A stretch of DNA of 64,000 nucleotides from Nymphaea colorata (GCF_008831285.2 NC_045140.1:26554131-26618130); one strand, 5' to 3'. Shown: positions 25,871 through 39,028, counted from the first letter of the stretch. Translations and numbers: made by a program. The notes: generated from the sequence alone by a model not told the origin.

Positions 25871-28800
25871 TGATTACATGGTGCAATCGCATGAAATTTT
25901 TACAGCAGAAAAAGGGCCATTCTCGTTGTGTTCGTCTGGACAGCAGCTGCCATTGTGCCATTATGTTCGCCTGAGCAGCAGCATCCACCACTGTCAAACA
26001 TCCGATCAGGTGGAGACCTCGTCCCCTCTCTCTCTCTCTCTCTCCCTGTGCACCAGTTTCCCCTCTTTTTGGTTGTATCTATTTCTATACAAGGGGATGA
26101 AAGAAATCAAAGGGAGCAGAGGACGGTGACCTGCCTCTTTTTTTCTCCCTTTTATTTATTCTGCTGTGGAAGTTTCTGGTTCCACGAGGGGCCGATCATC
26201 TCATCTTTCTGCAAAACTGCATCCACCGGGATTTGTTTTTCGAAAATCCTGTACCCATAACATAATCAACCTTTTCGGCCACCGATCCACCAGTCATCTA
26301 AATCTCCATGAGGTGAGCCTTCTTTTGTTTCAGGCCCTTCATTTTTCTGATCTATCAGGTCGTGAACAAAATATATGGACATCGATGGAATGGACTGAGC
26401 TCTTTTACTTCTTGCTCTCTATTTATGGATTCCACCATGAGGTGGCATGTCCAGTGTGTATTTGTCAATGTTATGTGGAAAAGGCCACATGCAGTTTATG
26501 TTAAAGTGCGCGGAAAATGTTCGGCAAAATACCGCAGTAAAGTAAAGTCTCAGCAAGCAAGTGTTTCCTTTTTTTTTCTTTTAATCGATACTTTATTGAC
26601 TTATCTATGGTGTTCTCATTGCTTGCCCTTCATCTAATGTTGCTATGGATATAGTTGCGTAGACTTTGTGCCTGAAGATGCGTAGACTAAGCTGTGTAAT
26701 ATAGTTGTGGCTAAAGATGTTCTTCCCCTCAAATTGCTAATCTTGATCTTCAAACATATTTGTCATAATTTCCTCTAACTTTCGATTTCTTAATTTGCTT
26801 CAAAGTAGCTACCTCTTTCTATCGTTCCTACTGATGTGTCTTTATCGTCTGCTGAATCATTTTTGTTCTCGTGTAATGGCACGCAAGCTTATTTTCCTTT
26901 TTCTTTTTTGCGCATTTAGGTTGCTATATTTGATATTCTATTGGACTTAAAAGATTTGCTTTCATGATTGTAACGGTTGGTTATTTACAAACTGTTTTTT
27001 TTTTCCATTCCCTTGCTTAGCCATGGAATACCAAAAAAAAAAAAAAAACTCAAACTTTTCTTAATTCATCAAACATGCCTCATTTTAAGATGAGATGAAA
27101 TTTCCCCTCTTCCACACTTTACCAAATGCTAACTAAAGTCAATTTTGTAAGGTGGTGTGGGCAATTGTCCACACCTGGTGGGCTGGTACAACGTGCCTTG
27201 GCCACTGCTTTCGTGCCTCCCCATAACACATTAGTATGTATTAATGATCGGCCTTTCTGAAAAAGACAAACTTGTGAGCCTGTGAGCTGCTAATTTGATG
27301 AACTGAAAGCACACGTTTATTGATCAAGCAAAAAAGGAAAGCGATTCTAAGTTTCCTATCATACGCGAGCCTGAGAAGATAACGAAGGACATTGGGATTG
27401 AAAGCCTGCGATTGTCTCCGACGTCTCTCTCGTCTAGTCGTCCTGTGCCGTCCGCTCACCGCGGTTCCTTCGTTGTTCCTGGGTCCACCTTTGCCCGACG
27501 GTGATATCTCATTTTTGCTATGGTATTTGGTTCACGAAAGGGAGGCCTGCGGTGGCTCCTGTTTGTTCGTTGCAGGAAGGCCGTCGCCTCATCTAATTAA
27601 CCATTGGACTGTTTTCTTGGTTGTGTTATAGGTTTATTGAGATTGCCTTTGCGACGGAGGTTTGCTTCGAGAATTACTTTTGTGAAAGTCTGCACCAGCG
27701 AGAGTGGCGTTCTCAACGACTTTGGTTGCTACCGCCACAATTCTATTCTATGTGCGTAGTTTGGAATGTATTATTGCACCTTCTGGCTTGTGTTGCCATT
27801 TGTTTGGGGTGAACAAATGAGGGAATGTAGCTTTATCTCTTTTCTTGAAGGTTGTTAACTTGTGTCTTCGAGCTGTTTGATGAAATGACCACGGTGGAAG
27901 TTGCTGACAACTGAGGATTTGCTGAGGGAAGGAGGAAGGGAACAAATGGACAAGTTTCCTGCTGCTCGTAAGATCTTGAGGCAAGTGCCTGTCACCTTCT
28001 TCCCTTCTTCCCCTTGATTTTTGCTAGGAAAACTTTTACTTGGCTCATGTCTGGCAGTCTGGGGAAAGGCTATGGATGGTAGATGAAATTAAAACTGGAA
28101 TTTCTTGATTCTCAATGGCAGGCGAAACAAAAGTCTAGTTGCTTGATATCATATCCAGTAGATCTCTCTGTACTTGCTGTTTGTTTCTTTTTTTCTCTTT
28201 TCTAGGCAAGGTGGCATTTTGTGCTTATGGAGTTGACTTTTATTTTAGTGGACTTGAATGGCTTAAATGGCCTTATTCTTTTGGTTCAGTGCAGTGGCTT
28301 AACAATGAATGCATCAGGACGGGCTCTGCCTTTGGAAATGAGTGTGTTAATGGGCTGCTGCTGCTGCTTCACTAGAGTTGATACTTTGTGGGGCCCGTTT
28401 GTTCTTGTCTTAGATTTTCTGTAGCTGCGACATCTCTCTCCGCACAGAAGAGGAGCACTTTCTCTTTCATAGGCTATAATCATAGACCGCACCTGACCTT
28501 TTCCTTAGTGGAAGAGAAATGCAAAAACGTCATCAACGCCATCCATAAACGGTCGTTTACATGTGATCCATATACGGTCAACTGCAATGTGTGCAGACTG
28601 CCAGTTAGAACTCAAGATAGCTGATTTGGTTAGAATTATCCCGAACCGAACTCAACAATGGGGGATAATTTATGTAAAAAAAAACTTGATAGCGACATAT
28701 GTTTTTTTCCAAATTCTAGCTGCAAAGATGGTGGCAGAATGTAAAATTTGGGAAAGAAAAATTATAATTCATTGTTCATTGTCTGAAATAGAAAGCTAAG

Positions 28801-30189
28801 ACTATTAAGCTTACAAAGGACACCTTTCTTGCATAACACTTTAACTGCTAGGACCGTAATAAGGTACGTCGGAAGTTTATAAACTGGAGCCTTATAAGGT
28901 GGAAGTTTCCTGCCATTTTTTGTAGTGGCATTTTTTTCTCCTTAAAAAGTAATAAGGCTTTCAAAGACAAAGATTGGCTTTTGTTCTTTTGCCTCTTCTT
29001 CTTTATGACATCATTCAGAACCTTAAAGCATGAGCTAGGAGAGGAATGAAGATATCACAGAGAGAGGGAGAGAGAACAACCATAACCCTAAGTGAAACGC
29101 AGGAGATGGCTGTGTAGCCATCAAGCATCTTGTGGCTCCCTTCACATCCACTTGGAAGAAGAGGAATCAGTGTTGTCTCTGAGGCCAGTCTTAAAATTGG
29201 TTTATGTAGAAAGCAAGGTTTCACTGGAGAAGAAAGACAACTGTTTTTTTCAATATTCCTTTGTAAGTTGGGGGCACGATCGTGAAGTGAGGGTCTCTCT
29301 GGTTGTGGCTGCTGGCTGGTTCATGAATTTTCTGAATTTTCAGCCGAAAGTGAGGGAAAGCATATAATTTCTTAATAGCAGTGGTAGCTGCAGTAATAGG
29401 TCCAGGCAAGAGACAGGAACATATATCAACAGCAGCATCACCTGCAGAGGGGTATATAGTGGATAAAATCATAAAATGCAGATCAGCTGTCAATGGCAGA
29501 TATCAGCCCTGCATGCTAAGCACTTAAGAACAGGAAAAATTCTAGGGTTGAGATAAAGCAATGTACATTGAAAATTTTGGGGGCTGCGACAGTAGTTAAC
29601 AATCTGCTAAAGATTGAAATCTAGTGAACTAAAGATCTGATGCCTGTCCTTTTCTACATAGGCCACATTAGGATATCTCGACATTGTTTGAAGTAACCTG
29701 AAAATATTGCAAGTCAATAAAATGTTAAATCATGCATGCAAAATCTGTCTACTTGTTTAATTGACAAGGGCACTTTTGAGTAGTTATTAGCTGATCATTT
29801 GGATTGTTGGCTAATTTTCACGTAGATGGCTTTTTAAGTTTTGATAATCTTCGGAGATGGTAGATGATGACTTTGGTCAAGTAAACTATAGACACCGGAC
29901 ACCAACATATAGACAGCATTTGAAGAAAGGTTGGACAATTTGTTGGGTTTTAGAATATCTGGTTGGGAAAGGATTTAGCTCTATCTGATTTAGCGTCCTG
30001 TGGTGATGAGCCTTTCCTTTTTATGTCATTTCTGATGAAATGGTGAGGGTCTGGTTATAATATGCTACCCTAATTATACGATATATATCATGATGCTTAC
30101 CCTAGTAGTCATATTACATTTTTGCAGTTTTATAATGGTTGATCTCTTTGGTGATGTATGATATTATGGATGTGATTGACCACAGGAAA
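25871..30189. other. Upstream region of the 30 kb gene; no gene assigned
   Basis: Four kilobases contain several 60-110 codon open frames without domain pattern, a (CT)n tract at 26025-26046, and a moderately GC-rich patch at 27390-27760. The 5' leader exon and promoter of the gene at 30190 should lie here, because its start codon is just inside an exon with a CACAG acceptor at 30181-30185. The leader exon cannot be placed; TAAG/GTACGT at 28862-28870 is one possible donor. Confidence 0.4.
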
Positions 30190-30928
30190 ATGGGATTTGG
30201 AGAAGAAAATTACTACTTCTGGAAACAAGTCAGCAAGGCTTTATTATGCACTTATGCAGTCTTTGGCGCCGCATGGCTGTGGAATGAAACTTCACCATTA
30301 GGCTGGTGGACATTGAAACCACGTCCCAAAGTGAGCTAAAACAACATTTTTTCTACATGGCCATTAAAATAATTGTGCTCTTGATTGGTTATTGTTCACC
30401 ATTATGCCGAGTTGTTTGACAAGTCAATGATATGTGCCCGGATAGAAGTATATGTTTCACGGTCTAAATTAATCAGAAGCTTTGAATATTTAGATTTGGC
30501 TTCGTCAGCTTTTGCATCAAATTGAAGTGCTTCTTTTTATAAACTAAATTTTTGTTTGTATGTTATCTGTGGAGATTCTGATGTGACTGGGCTACATGTG
30601 TCAACTTCAATAAATGGTTCTCATTTCAAGTTTGTTTCTTCTTTGTTGAATGGCACCGCAGGAAGAGAAAGAACTTGCTCACCTGTATGAGCGCCGAAAA
30701 TTTCCCTATCCTGGCGATGAGGAGGCAGTAAAAGAATTTATAGCCAGTGGAGGTGGAATAGGCACAAGTATAGGACCAAAGGGAATCATCGACACAGGGA
30801 AGGAGAATGATAATTTTCAAAAGAAGATGCAGTCTAAGAAGTTTGAACAGGAAGCTCTCAAACTCTGGCTCCGGATGAGAAATGAAGTCATTGCTGAGCT
30901 TCGAGAGAAGGGTTTTGATGTCGAGTGA
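30190..30928 (+). CDS. Small plant protein, probably a mitochondrial complex I-associated subunit, two coding exons, 135 aa
   Basis: Exons 30190-30330 (47 codons, donor GTGAGC) and 30662-30928 (88 codons plus TGA, acceptor CACCGCAG) join in phase 0. The start ATG lies four bases after an acceptor at 30185, implying a 5' UTR intron. Residues 1-47 (MGFGEENYYFWKQV, then a hydrophobic stretch ALLCTYAVFGAAWLW) could form one membrane segment, followed by SPLGWWTLKPRPK. The rest is hydrophilic and charged: EEKELAHLYERRKFPYPGD, an IGTSIGPKG motif and a helical C-terminus ending REKGFDVE. The pattern is one I recall from short conserved plant proteins reported as plant-specific subunits of mitochondrial NADH dehydrogenase (the At1g67350 type), which would place it in the inner membrane. 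That link is from memory and unverified; that the gene is real and conserved I hold with more confidence. Confidence 0.8.
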
Positions 30929-33900
30929 TTATATCATGATTCTGTAAATTGGTTGGCCTTGGGTTGATGCCTGTAGAACCTCAGCAACCAATAGAATTAC
31001 AAGGACTTGTTTATAAGGATGTAAAATGAGCTGAGATAAATCAAATTTTAGGTTGTTTGGACTTGGTTTGTCTAGAAATATGAGTTCAAACTAAATCTCA
31101 AGTTTTCAACTTGATTTGGATTCATACAATCTTATTTCCAGTTCGCACTTATTTTTTTTATTATGAGATGTTGATATCGGCTTCCTTACCAATTATCATT
31201 GTTACGATGAACTGTTTGTTGGTCTCCAGGTGCTTGATGCAGTGGGACGTTGGAAGTAAGAAGCGGACGTACATACTATGTTTCAAACTGACTAAACCTG
31301 GTTTTATCTTCTCAACACATTGTTAATAATAAAGGATAAAGATCATTGTTAAATTAAGTACAGAAGGATAAAACTTTATTTCTGAATAAGCATCTAATTG
31401 TCCAAACTGGGGTAATGATGTCGGAGAAGAATGAATTTTTGCTTGGACATGAGGATCAAATGGCATTTTTGAAAATATTGGTTACAATACTGGATTTTGT
31501 TGTGAAGTTTCTCTACGGTACTCAGTTAACTGTACAAGTTCATTTTATGATACCTAATCTGAATTCTGAACCATGGGCTGCTAGTATTCATATGTCCAGT
31601 CATTTCCATTTCACACATTGGACTTGAATCGGCCAATACACTTCGCCCGTTCGATTTGACATGTCATCCCTGTGAGAACAGCCATGGAACAAAAAGGTAT
31701 GCATACGTTCCTTTGTTTAAGTTGCACATGATCGACCCAGTTGTTATATCTGTTCTGCAACCTGCAACCAGCTAGCAGGGTTTTGTCATCTTGGCTGTTT
31801 GACAGAAGTTCGAACATATCAAATTGCTGTTCTTTTTCATTCACTACTGTTTGTGGAGACGTTTTTGGATGATTCTGTTCTTCTCATATTTCCCATGGTC
31901 TGGATTTTGTCAGCTTGCAACTGCACCTTGTCAGAGATGAGTGTTTCTTGCGACCTTCGATGCGGTTTCACCAAAATGTTTGTGACAAAGGGTGGTTTCT
32001 GATCAGAGGGAGAGGTGGACAGAATTTGCCTTTTCTAGGAGCAATTTGGTACTTGACAAGATGGAAATATGGTTATTCTCAAACGCAACTTGATAATCTT
32101 CTGGTCTCGATTAGCTTTCTTATGATACTTTTCTCCAGCATCTCTTAGTGCCGACCCTGCAAACTGTGTTCCCAGTACCTTCGTTGTTTCATCTAAGTAA
32201 ACGTGCAGTTAGACAACTGTGGAGGCGACCCATTTATATAACATGTCATCCATGTCTTAACTTTGTGCTAAGTTTTGTCCTTTTTTCGGTCATATGTTGA
32301 TCATACAATGGGCAGTGAAATGAAACCCTTATTTTGTAAGAGATGGTTCCATCGACAATGCATGAATCAATGTTTCATGGCAATTCAAATATACTAGCAA
32401 GTAATTGTCAGTTGTCATGAACTCGAGCCACAAAGTCTCTCTCTCCTTCTCTCCTCTATATTTTCATGTATTTTGTATTCATTTTACATGGCTAGAATTT
32501 CGATTTGCAAAAAAACAAAACAGAACACAAAAAACAAAAAACAAAGAACAAAAAGAAACTTACAACACCAGGATGAGCTTTGTTCGTCTTTGATGAGCCA
32601 TTATGGCAGTCTTAAAATCACTTGGTAATATCAGAAAAAAAGAAATGGCCCCTGTAAAATTTTGGATAGTGTAATGGGCCCTTACGATAATCTTTCCAAA
32701 TTTTACCGCTCGATATTTTGGTATTTAGAGTCTTAAAAAAATTTGCAAAAATTTAATGGGCCCCCTTTAAGTTTTTTCAGAAATTTTATTTAGCCGATGT
32801 TATTTAGGGCACGGACTTGATTTTTAGTTCTTTGGGGACCCAAAATCACCACCGCCGTTCTTCGTCTTGGTCGTCTCTCCCCTTGTTTTTCTCTGTAGGC
32901 TCCTGGGATTCCTTTTCGCAAAGGTATTATCTACCGGCGGTTTTCCTCTTATCGGATTATTTTATGACACGGTGTTGTTGATCAACAACGTGAACAGGCT
33001 ACAACGTGATATTGATAAGGTAAAATCAGTTTTCTCTTTAATCAGGTTTTTCAGCTTTCATGTTTCTTCTTCTTAATGTGGTGTTGGTTCTCCCTTTCTT
33101 TCTTTTTTTTGTGGGACATTTCTTCTTGAGCATGATAGTCAGGGCTTTGAATTTTATTTATTTATTTTTTCATTAGACAACACCAGGCATACATACACAA
33201 AGATAGAGGAGCCTAAACCTTTGTAAAATAACAAAAACACACTTCTCTTTAAAAGCTTTTGTTTAACCACCTCGAATGTAGCATCAATTCAATTAAAACA
33301 TTCAAACATGGGAGATTGTGGTTGTTCCTTCAAAAGTCAAACATCCTTTCCTAAAATATGAAAAAAAATATATTAAGAAGGTTGGTGACTCCCACTAAAA
33401 GGAATCTATTGATTTTAAGAAACGGAGTTTCATATATCCTTGATGGAGTCAGGACACCGATGGCAGTAGGGATGAAGGGAATGGTGGAAGCTTTGGTAAT
33501 TTTATTGGGTGGTAGAACTTTATGTTCACCTAACAAAAAAGATTTTCATATATTTACAAATCATAAAACAAGTTTAAACAATACCAAGAGGATTCAACTT
33601 GAAGGACGTAGCATGAATTTGAATTTTGAAGGATTTGAACAGCCGCGAAGCAGCTGGTCAGTCACTTCAAGTCTACAAGGTGAAGGCCGCTAACAAATTA
33701 TTTGTGATAATTTTGGGCTTCAAAAATATGAAACTCCTAAGCGGTAACTGGACAACTACTTCCAAACTTGGAAAGATTAGATGCTGACAACTTTAGGATA
33801 ATCACCTTGAACTTTAAAAAGAGCAATGCTTTTGGGTCATTAATAGGAAGAGAATATATCATCCTATCACCCAATAAGAAAGCCGAATTTCCCATATTTT

Positions 33901-34400
33901 TGATGGAGCACGATGCGATTTCCGTGGACATTTGTTACCATTTGTGAATCTGTCCTTGGTTAATTGAATAGGATTTATTTACTGTTTTGTTGGCATAGAT
34001 TATCTTGTGTTCAAGAATATCGCCATCTACCGTAATGTACCCAATATATATTCCATGTTCTATCATTGCAACTGATCAAAATAATAATGAGAGAAAGTGC
34101 TTGGTTAGTTATTGCCGTCCCTTTCTTCTCTTGGTTTTGACTTATGTATGCTCGTTAACAATTCTTCCCCTTTTCTTCCTAAATATCTTCCCCTTTTCTT
34201 CCTAAATATCTTCAGGAGGAGACTGGACATGCTTTCAGTGTGTCAGAGTAACATCTCTACCATACTCTATTTAACTTGTATATCAGTATTTTTTTCACAA
34301 CACAGAAAATTGATGGTTCAGAAACTGGAAGCTAAGGCTGTCTGCTTCCCCACTTCAAAAACTTTAAAAGAGCAATGATGTTAAAAGAACATTACAACAA
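30929..34400. other. 3' flank of the 30 kb gene and gene-free DNA
   Basis: Short frames at 31111-32150 look accidental. Around 32640-32800 there are degenerate repeats of GGCCC...TTTAAGTTTTTTCA type. The segment 33130-33930 keeps several AT-rich frames open on both strands without a recognisable domain. No gene is supported. Confidence 0.45.
34164..34209. repeat. 23-bp perfect tandem duplication
   Basis: CTTCCCCTTTTCTTCCTAAA followed by TAT at 34164-34186 is repeated exactly at 34187-34209. Confidence 0.9.
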
Positions 34401-34404
34401 CGTA

Positions 34405-34800
34405 AGAGAAGAGTAGATATGTCAATATATTCGATTCGAATTGGATATTCGACCAAACAGATCCAAAAAAATTAGATATGAAAACAAAAATTAATATCCA
34501 ATTAAGAAATTACATTAGGTTCGAATTTAAAAAATGGCATCCAGTCAGATACATAAATATCTAATATGATTCGGATATAGATTTGGATCAGATCCATTTT
34601 TAGACACATATCTTGTATCTAATACTATGATATTTTGAAAAATAGAAAAATCCGATTCAAAATTTGGATTTGGATATGAATGTAAAAATTGAATTCAGAT
34701 CAGATTCAGATTGTAAAATTAGATTTAGGATTCAAATTAAGATACGACTTTTTTATTTATATTTGAATTTGAATATGCATGCGTGAATATCGGACAAAGC
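34405..34800. repeat. Degenerate GATTCGGATATT-type repeat block
   Basis: The stretch is built of variants of GGATATTCGA, GATTCGGATAT, AGATCAGATTC and GAATTTGGAT, starting with TAGATATGTCAATATATTCG and ending near GTGAATATCGGAC. It has the look of a plant non-autonomous element whose body is a decayed short repeat. No target duplication was found. Confidence 0.5.
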
Positions 34801-35169
34801 AGATATTTTATAGCTGTATAAAACAGGCAATTCTTAATTCTGAAATCATTAAACCAAGTTTTGTCTTCTCATTAGAGTAGACTGACGATAAGCGTTTCCT
34901 GTTCGTCCATGGGAGCTCTGGGAAACAGACTAACAGTAGCCATATTATAAGCTGAGACAAGGTTGTACCATGGCCAGTTATTATTTGTCTAAGGACAAGT
35001 AGGATCTCGGAAGGAGCTGCAAGAATCAATCATCGTCCTAAATAGGCCGGACACAAGACTTGGTTTACGATGCCAATAGGCTGTCCTCGTCCTGCCAGAT
35101 GGAAAATAGAGGCTCAACGTAGCTTAGAGAGAGAAATATGGCCCTAAAGCTGCATTTCACGTGGTGGCA

Positions 35170-35247
<78 letters not shown>

Positions 35248-36068
35248 CTTGGATGGTAGGCTCTTTTATATAGATGTATATAGAGGCTTGGATGGTAGGC
35301 TCTTTTTCATAAAGAAGAAGACCTTTTATGAGTACCAGTTTGGTCGTTCACTTTGATCGTTTTGACAGCCAAATCTAAGGCGTAAGGACGTTGTCTGAAC
35401 CGTATTTCTGTCTTGAAATGAGGACAATGCATTCTGGCACACTGCAACCCATATTATAATATAATAACAGTACCTAATATTAAATGCTGGACAAAGAGAC
35501 TACCTTTAAATTGAAAGGCCGAAATTTAAAATTGACTGAGAGACCTCTGAATGGACAAGAGCCCCGGGATGGAAAGAACATGCTCGACTTTTCTATGCCA
35601 GCAGTAAGGCCGAAACCGGCTTTGGTCAGTGTCGATGAGGAACCAAGGGACCAAGACCGGAGGGTTATGTGCGCCTGCACGTGATGTTCTGTCGGGCGGC
35701 TAGCAAAGGTTTTTCAACTATTCTTCAGGAGTGCAAACTTTGGGGCAGTTTGCAAGAACGCGCCCCAAAGTTTCCTGTAATTCAGGTTCGTGCAAATCAT
35801 GTTTATCTTTCGTCGACTAAAGAGATGCACATGGATGGCTCTCAGGCTGGTTAATTTCTTGCTTTTCTTATTCAGTAATCAAATACAAGATAAATCTCTT
35901 CAACAGATGGTAATTAGAGATGACAAGAATGCATGACACGATGTGGTGTTTGCAGGAGCAGCTACCATTCTGAATCTTGAGATCTCTTAGGTATGAGAAA
36001 TGTGATCCCAAGGGGCATACCATGGATATGGTGTTTGCAGACCTAGTTACCATTCTGGAGCTTAAAAT
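34801..36068. other. Gene-free DNA left of the 36 kb MITE
   Basis: Apart from the compound microsatellite at 35173-35306, short frames such as 35484-35684 (plus) show no recognisable domain. No gene is supported. Confidence 0.5.
35173..35306. repeat. (CT)n(AT)n compound microsatellite with adjacent direct repeat
   Basis: About 15 CT units (35173-35202) run into about 21 AT units (to 35245). Immediately after, AGGCTTGGATGGTAGGCTCT at 35245-35264 recurs at 35284-35303. Confidence 0.95.
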
Positions 36069-36076
36069 CTCTTAGC

Positions 36077-36623
36077 TAGGGGTGAACATGAGCTGAGCTA
36101 AGCTCGAGTTCAGTCAGTTTGAACTTGGCTCAACTAATAAAATCTTGAGCTCGAAAATAACTCCATAGAAGCAGTTTGAGCTCGACTCGACAGTTATGTG
36201 TTGAGCTCGAGCTCAACTCAATTAAGACTCGACAAACTCGTTTGAATAGAACTGATATTCATCGTCACGTGTTGAGCTCGAGCTTGACTCGATTAAGGCC
36301 TACCAAAATTGTTTGAATAGAATTGATATTCATCGTTACGTGTTGAGCTCAAACTCAACTCGATTAAGTCTCGTCAAACTCGTAAACTCGTTTAAATATA
36401 TCGACTTGATTAATGCTCGACAAACTCGAGTAAAGCAAACTCGAGTAAGGCTCGAGCTAAACTCGGTAATTACATGTTGAACTTGAACTCAACTCCATAA
36501 TTTGAACGAGTCGACTCATGAACTCGAGCTCGACTCGTTAAGTAAATGACTCTGCTCGAACTCATTCACGAGTAGAGCTTTAATGAGTCGAGATCGAGTA
36601 GCTCGATTCATTGTTCACCCCTA
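36077..36623. mobile_element. Non-autonomous hAT-type MITE, 547 bp
   Basis: The ends are a perfect 12-bp inverted repeat, TAGGGGTGAACA at 36077-36088 and its complement TGTTCACCCCTA at 36612-36623, and similarity continues inwards with small gaps. The flanks are CTCTTAGC (36069-36076) and CTCTTAGT (36624-36631), an 8-bp target duplication with one difference. The 8-bp duplication and YAGGGRTG-like ends are the hallmarks of the hAT superfamily. The body has no ORF and consists almost wholly of degenerate GAGCTCGA, CTCGACTCGA and AAACTCGT units, which makes long self-complementary stretches. Confidence 0.85.
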
Positions 36624-36631
36624 CTCTTAGT

Positions 36632-39026
36632 TATAATGAACTTGGTGCTGGTCAGATTGACAAGCCATTAAAAGTTTGGTTGTCAATTTCTTTTTTATAG
36701 GTTTTATTATTGGGAGCCATAAAAACCGGAGAGGATTAACCACCTTTTGAGGGCATCATGATCCCTTAGGTATGATAAAATTGAATTATCAAACAAACTA
36801 CATGCTTTTCTTGTAAATAAAACTAACTTCGATTTTTATTATTTCAGATGTACCTTATGGGGTCAATTAATTTACTGTGTCTAGGTGTCTCTTTGACCTG
36901 TTTTTGAGACAAACCTGCTGGTTGACAACTCTCCATTCCTGTCACAAGTATGAAAGGTCTACTTCAATCTCAGCCGTCCATTTTGAAGGAATGGTGTAGA
37001 TGTTATTCTAACAGTTCTGACAATGACAAAGCAGCCTTCACCATTGAGTCTATTGTCCTATCGATATGTACAGAGCATATAGATCCACGTGCTGCCTGAG
37101 AGAGCTTTTCGCGGTACTCGATGAGTTGCAGAAGGCAATTCTTTAAAGTAGCTCCTGCAAAGGAAAGAGACAGAACAAGTTCTTCCCTCTAGTTGGATCA
37201 CAGCCGTCGCACAGAACTTTTCATTTCTCGACTAATTGGCTGAAGTCTTTTAGTGTTGCTGTAAAGAAACATATTAGTCTAATAAACTTTTGCTGCTGTA
37301 GACATAGACATTTCAGATCATGTACTCATGCAGACTTTTCAAAAGCGTAGATCTTTCTTTTTTAACTTTTGGGGGTTCTTTTTGATTGATTAGATTTGCG
37401 ACTGTCTTTCAGGCCATATCAAGTTTGATGCACAGAGAGAGATTTTATGTGCATACACAGAAACTTATCATTTTTGTATTGTTTAATCAAACACAAGAAA
37501 AATTATGTTGTTGAAATAAATAGAACATGGTAATTTAAGGGTCCGACTTTTTACTATAATTTTTTTCATAGTAAATTTACCATTCCAAATTTTTATCTAC
37601 CATCAAATGGGTACAATTTTCTTAATACGAAACACTTTTAGTAGAATTTGTTAAATAAAGATTTGAAGTAAAGAACATTAACTGAAAAGATGAGTAGGCT
37701 AACAAAGGTTCAGTTCAAGTCTGTATTTCAAAGTTTCGATGAAAAGTACGGCCCTTAATAAAAATCACCAAAAAATATATAAGTTTTAAATTATTGGCAG
37801 AAAGTAAGTTTAAAAAATAAAAATTTTCCATTAGATTTTGGTGACCATCCCAAGTTGGTGAGTCGCCTGTGGATCACCATGAGTCTATATGGTACGAACT
37901 CTCAAGTACCTATTGTTTGATATGATGGGTATCTGCTCTCTCTCGTGGAATTGTGTCTGAAACTGAAACTGTGAATTCAATCGCGTCGAAGCGATGTAAT
38001 GAAGCGAGTGGTTCCGGGTTGGACCTTGCCATTACCAAGTCCGATACCGACTTTCCAATGCAATTCAAGGCTGAATTTTAACTAGTGTGAGTTGCACGTT
38101 TAAGCCTGGATTTAACTATTAAATTCAATGTTTGAAAACAAAAAAACCGAGTATTTCATCTTACTGTTCATTTTTTTCTTTGTTTTTGCAGTACATAAAG
38201 TTGATACTCTAAAAATTGAGAATAGCAATTGACTATCTACCAGCTCTCATCCCGCTTGTTGCACCAACCCTGATAGAAATAGCAAAACCAAAGTATTGGA
38301 TTCAGATATGTCAAAGTCAACAGTCTAGATAAGCCTGAACGGATCAAGTTCCGAGTCACTGGCGATCTCATGTCCCAACATGACGGTGTAAAAACTTCTT
38401 ACTTGTATATTCTAAAAGTAAATATCATTTTTTATATTAAAATAATTGAAAGCAATTATTTTAACCAACTAAATAATTAGAAATTTTTTTCCTCGTGATG
38501 TAGCTCTAAGCTCTGTACTGTGCCTCCTCCTGTAGCTTCTGGTTCACGTAGCCCAGGAAAGACAGCAATGAGCAATTGGTAATCGTCTTCTCTAAGGATT
38601 GCTGAAATTCTCATTTTATTCTTTCTCAACGCAAGTGAGGAAGCATCCAGGGATCAAAGATGCCTCTCAATCAAGCCATCGCGTTCATTCTCTCAGAATA
38701 TTCACAAAGTATTCCCTTTTTATGCTTTGCCAAATCTTTCAAACGCTTAATATATTCGCTAATAGACATGTTCGTTGTCCAATCAGCTGCATTTCCCGGT
38801 ACCACTTCAGTGATTACTTGTTCCTCTTGCTTGCGTGTGGGTTCACCCCGTAGTGGTTCTATGGTTTCTCCTCGCCGAGTCGGCGATGCCCCTGATCGTA
38901 TGCTCTTTGGCCATCGACAGTCGACGCTGTAGTACTTTTTACACAAGGAAACCGGAATGAGGAGCAATCCTGTTTCTTAAGCTTCGAAGCTGATATATCA
39001 TAAAGCGAGACATGACAAGTCAGGTG

Positions 39027-39028
<2 letters not shown>
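36632..39028. other. Gene-free DNA
   Basis: AT-rich sequence with scattered short frames. A 98-codon minus-strand frame at 38671-38967 contains a charged helix-like SEYIKRLKDLAKHKKG stretch and could be a decayed gene or retroelement gag fragment, but no start, splice context or partner domain supports a call. Confidence 0.4.

Noticed and set aside
29125..29310. GGCTCCCTTCACATCCACTT, resembling the complement of miR159/319, with a weak partner near 29277
   Set aside because: The match needs an inserted base and the partner pairs only over short blocks, so no convincing precursor hairpin forms.
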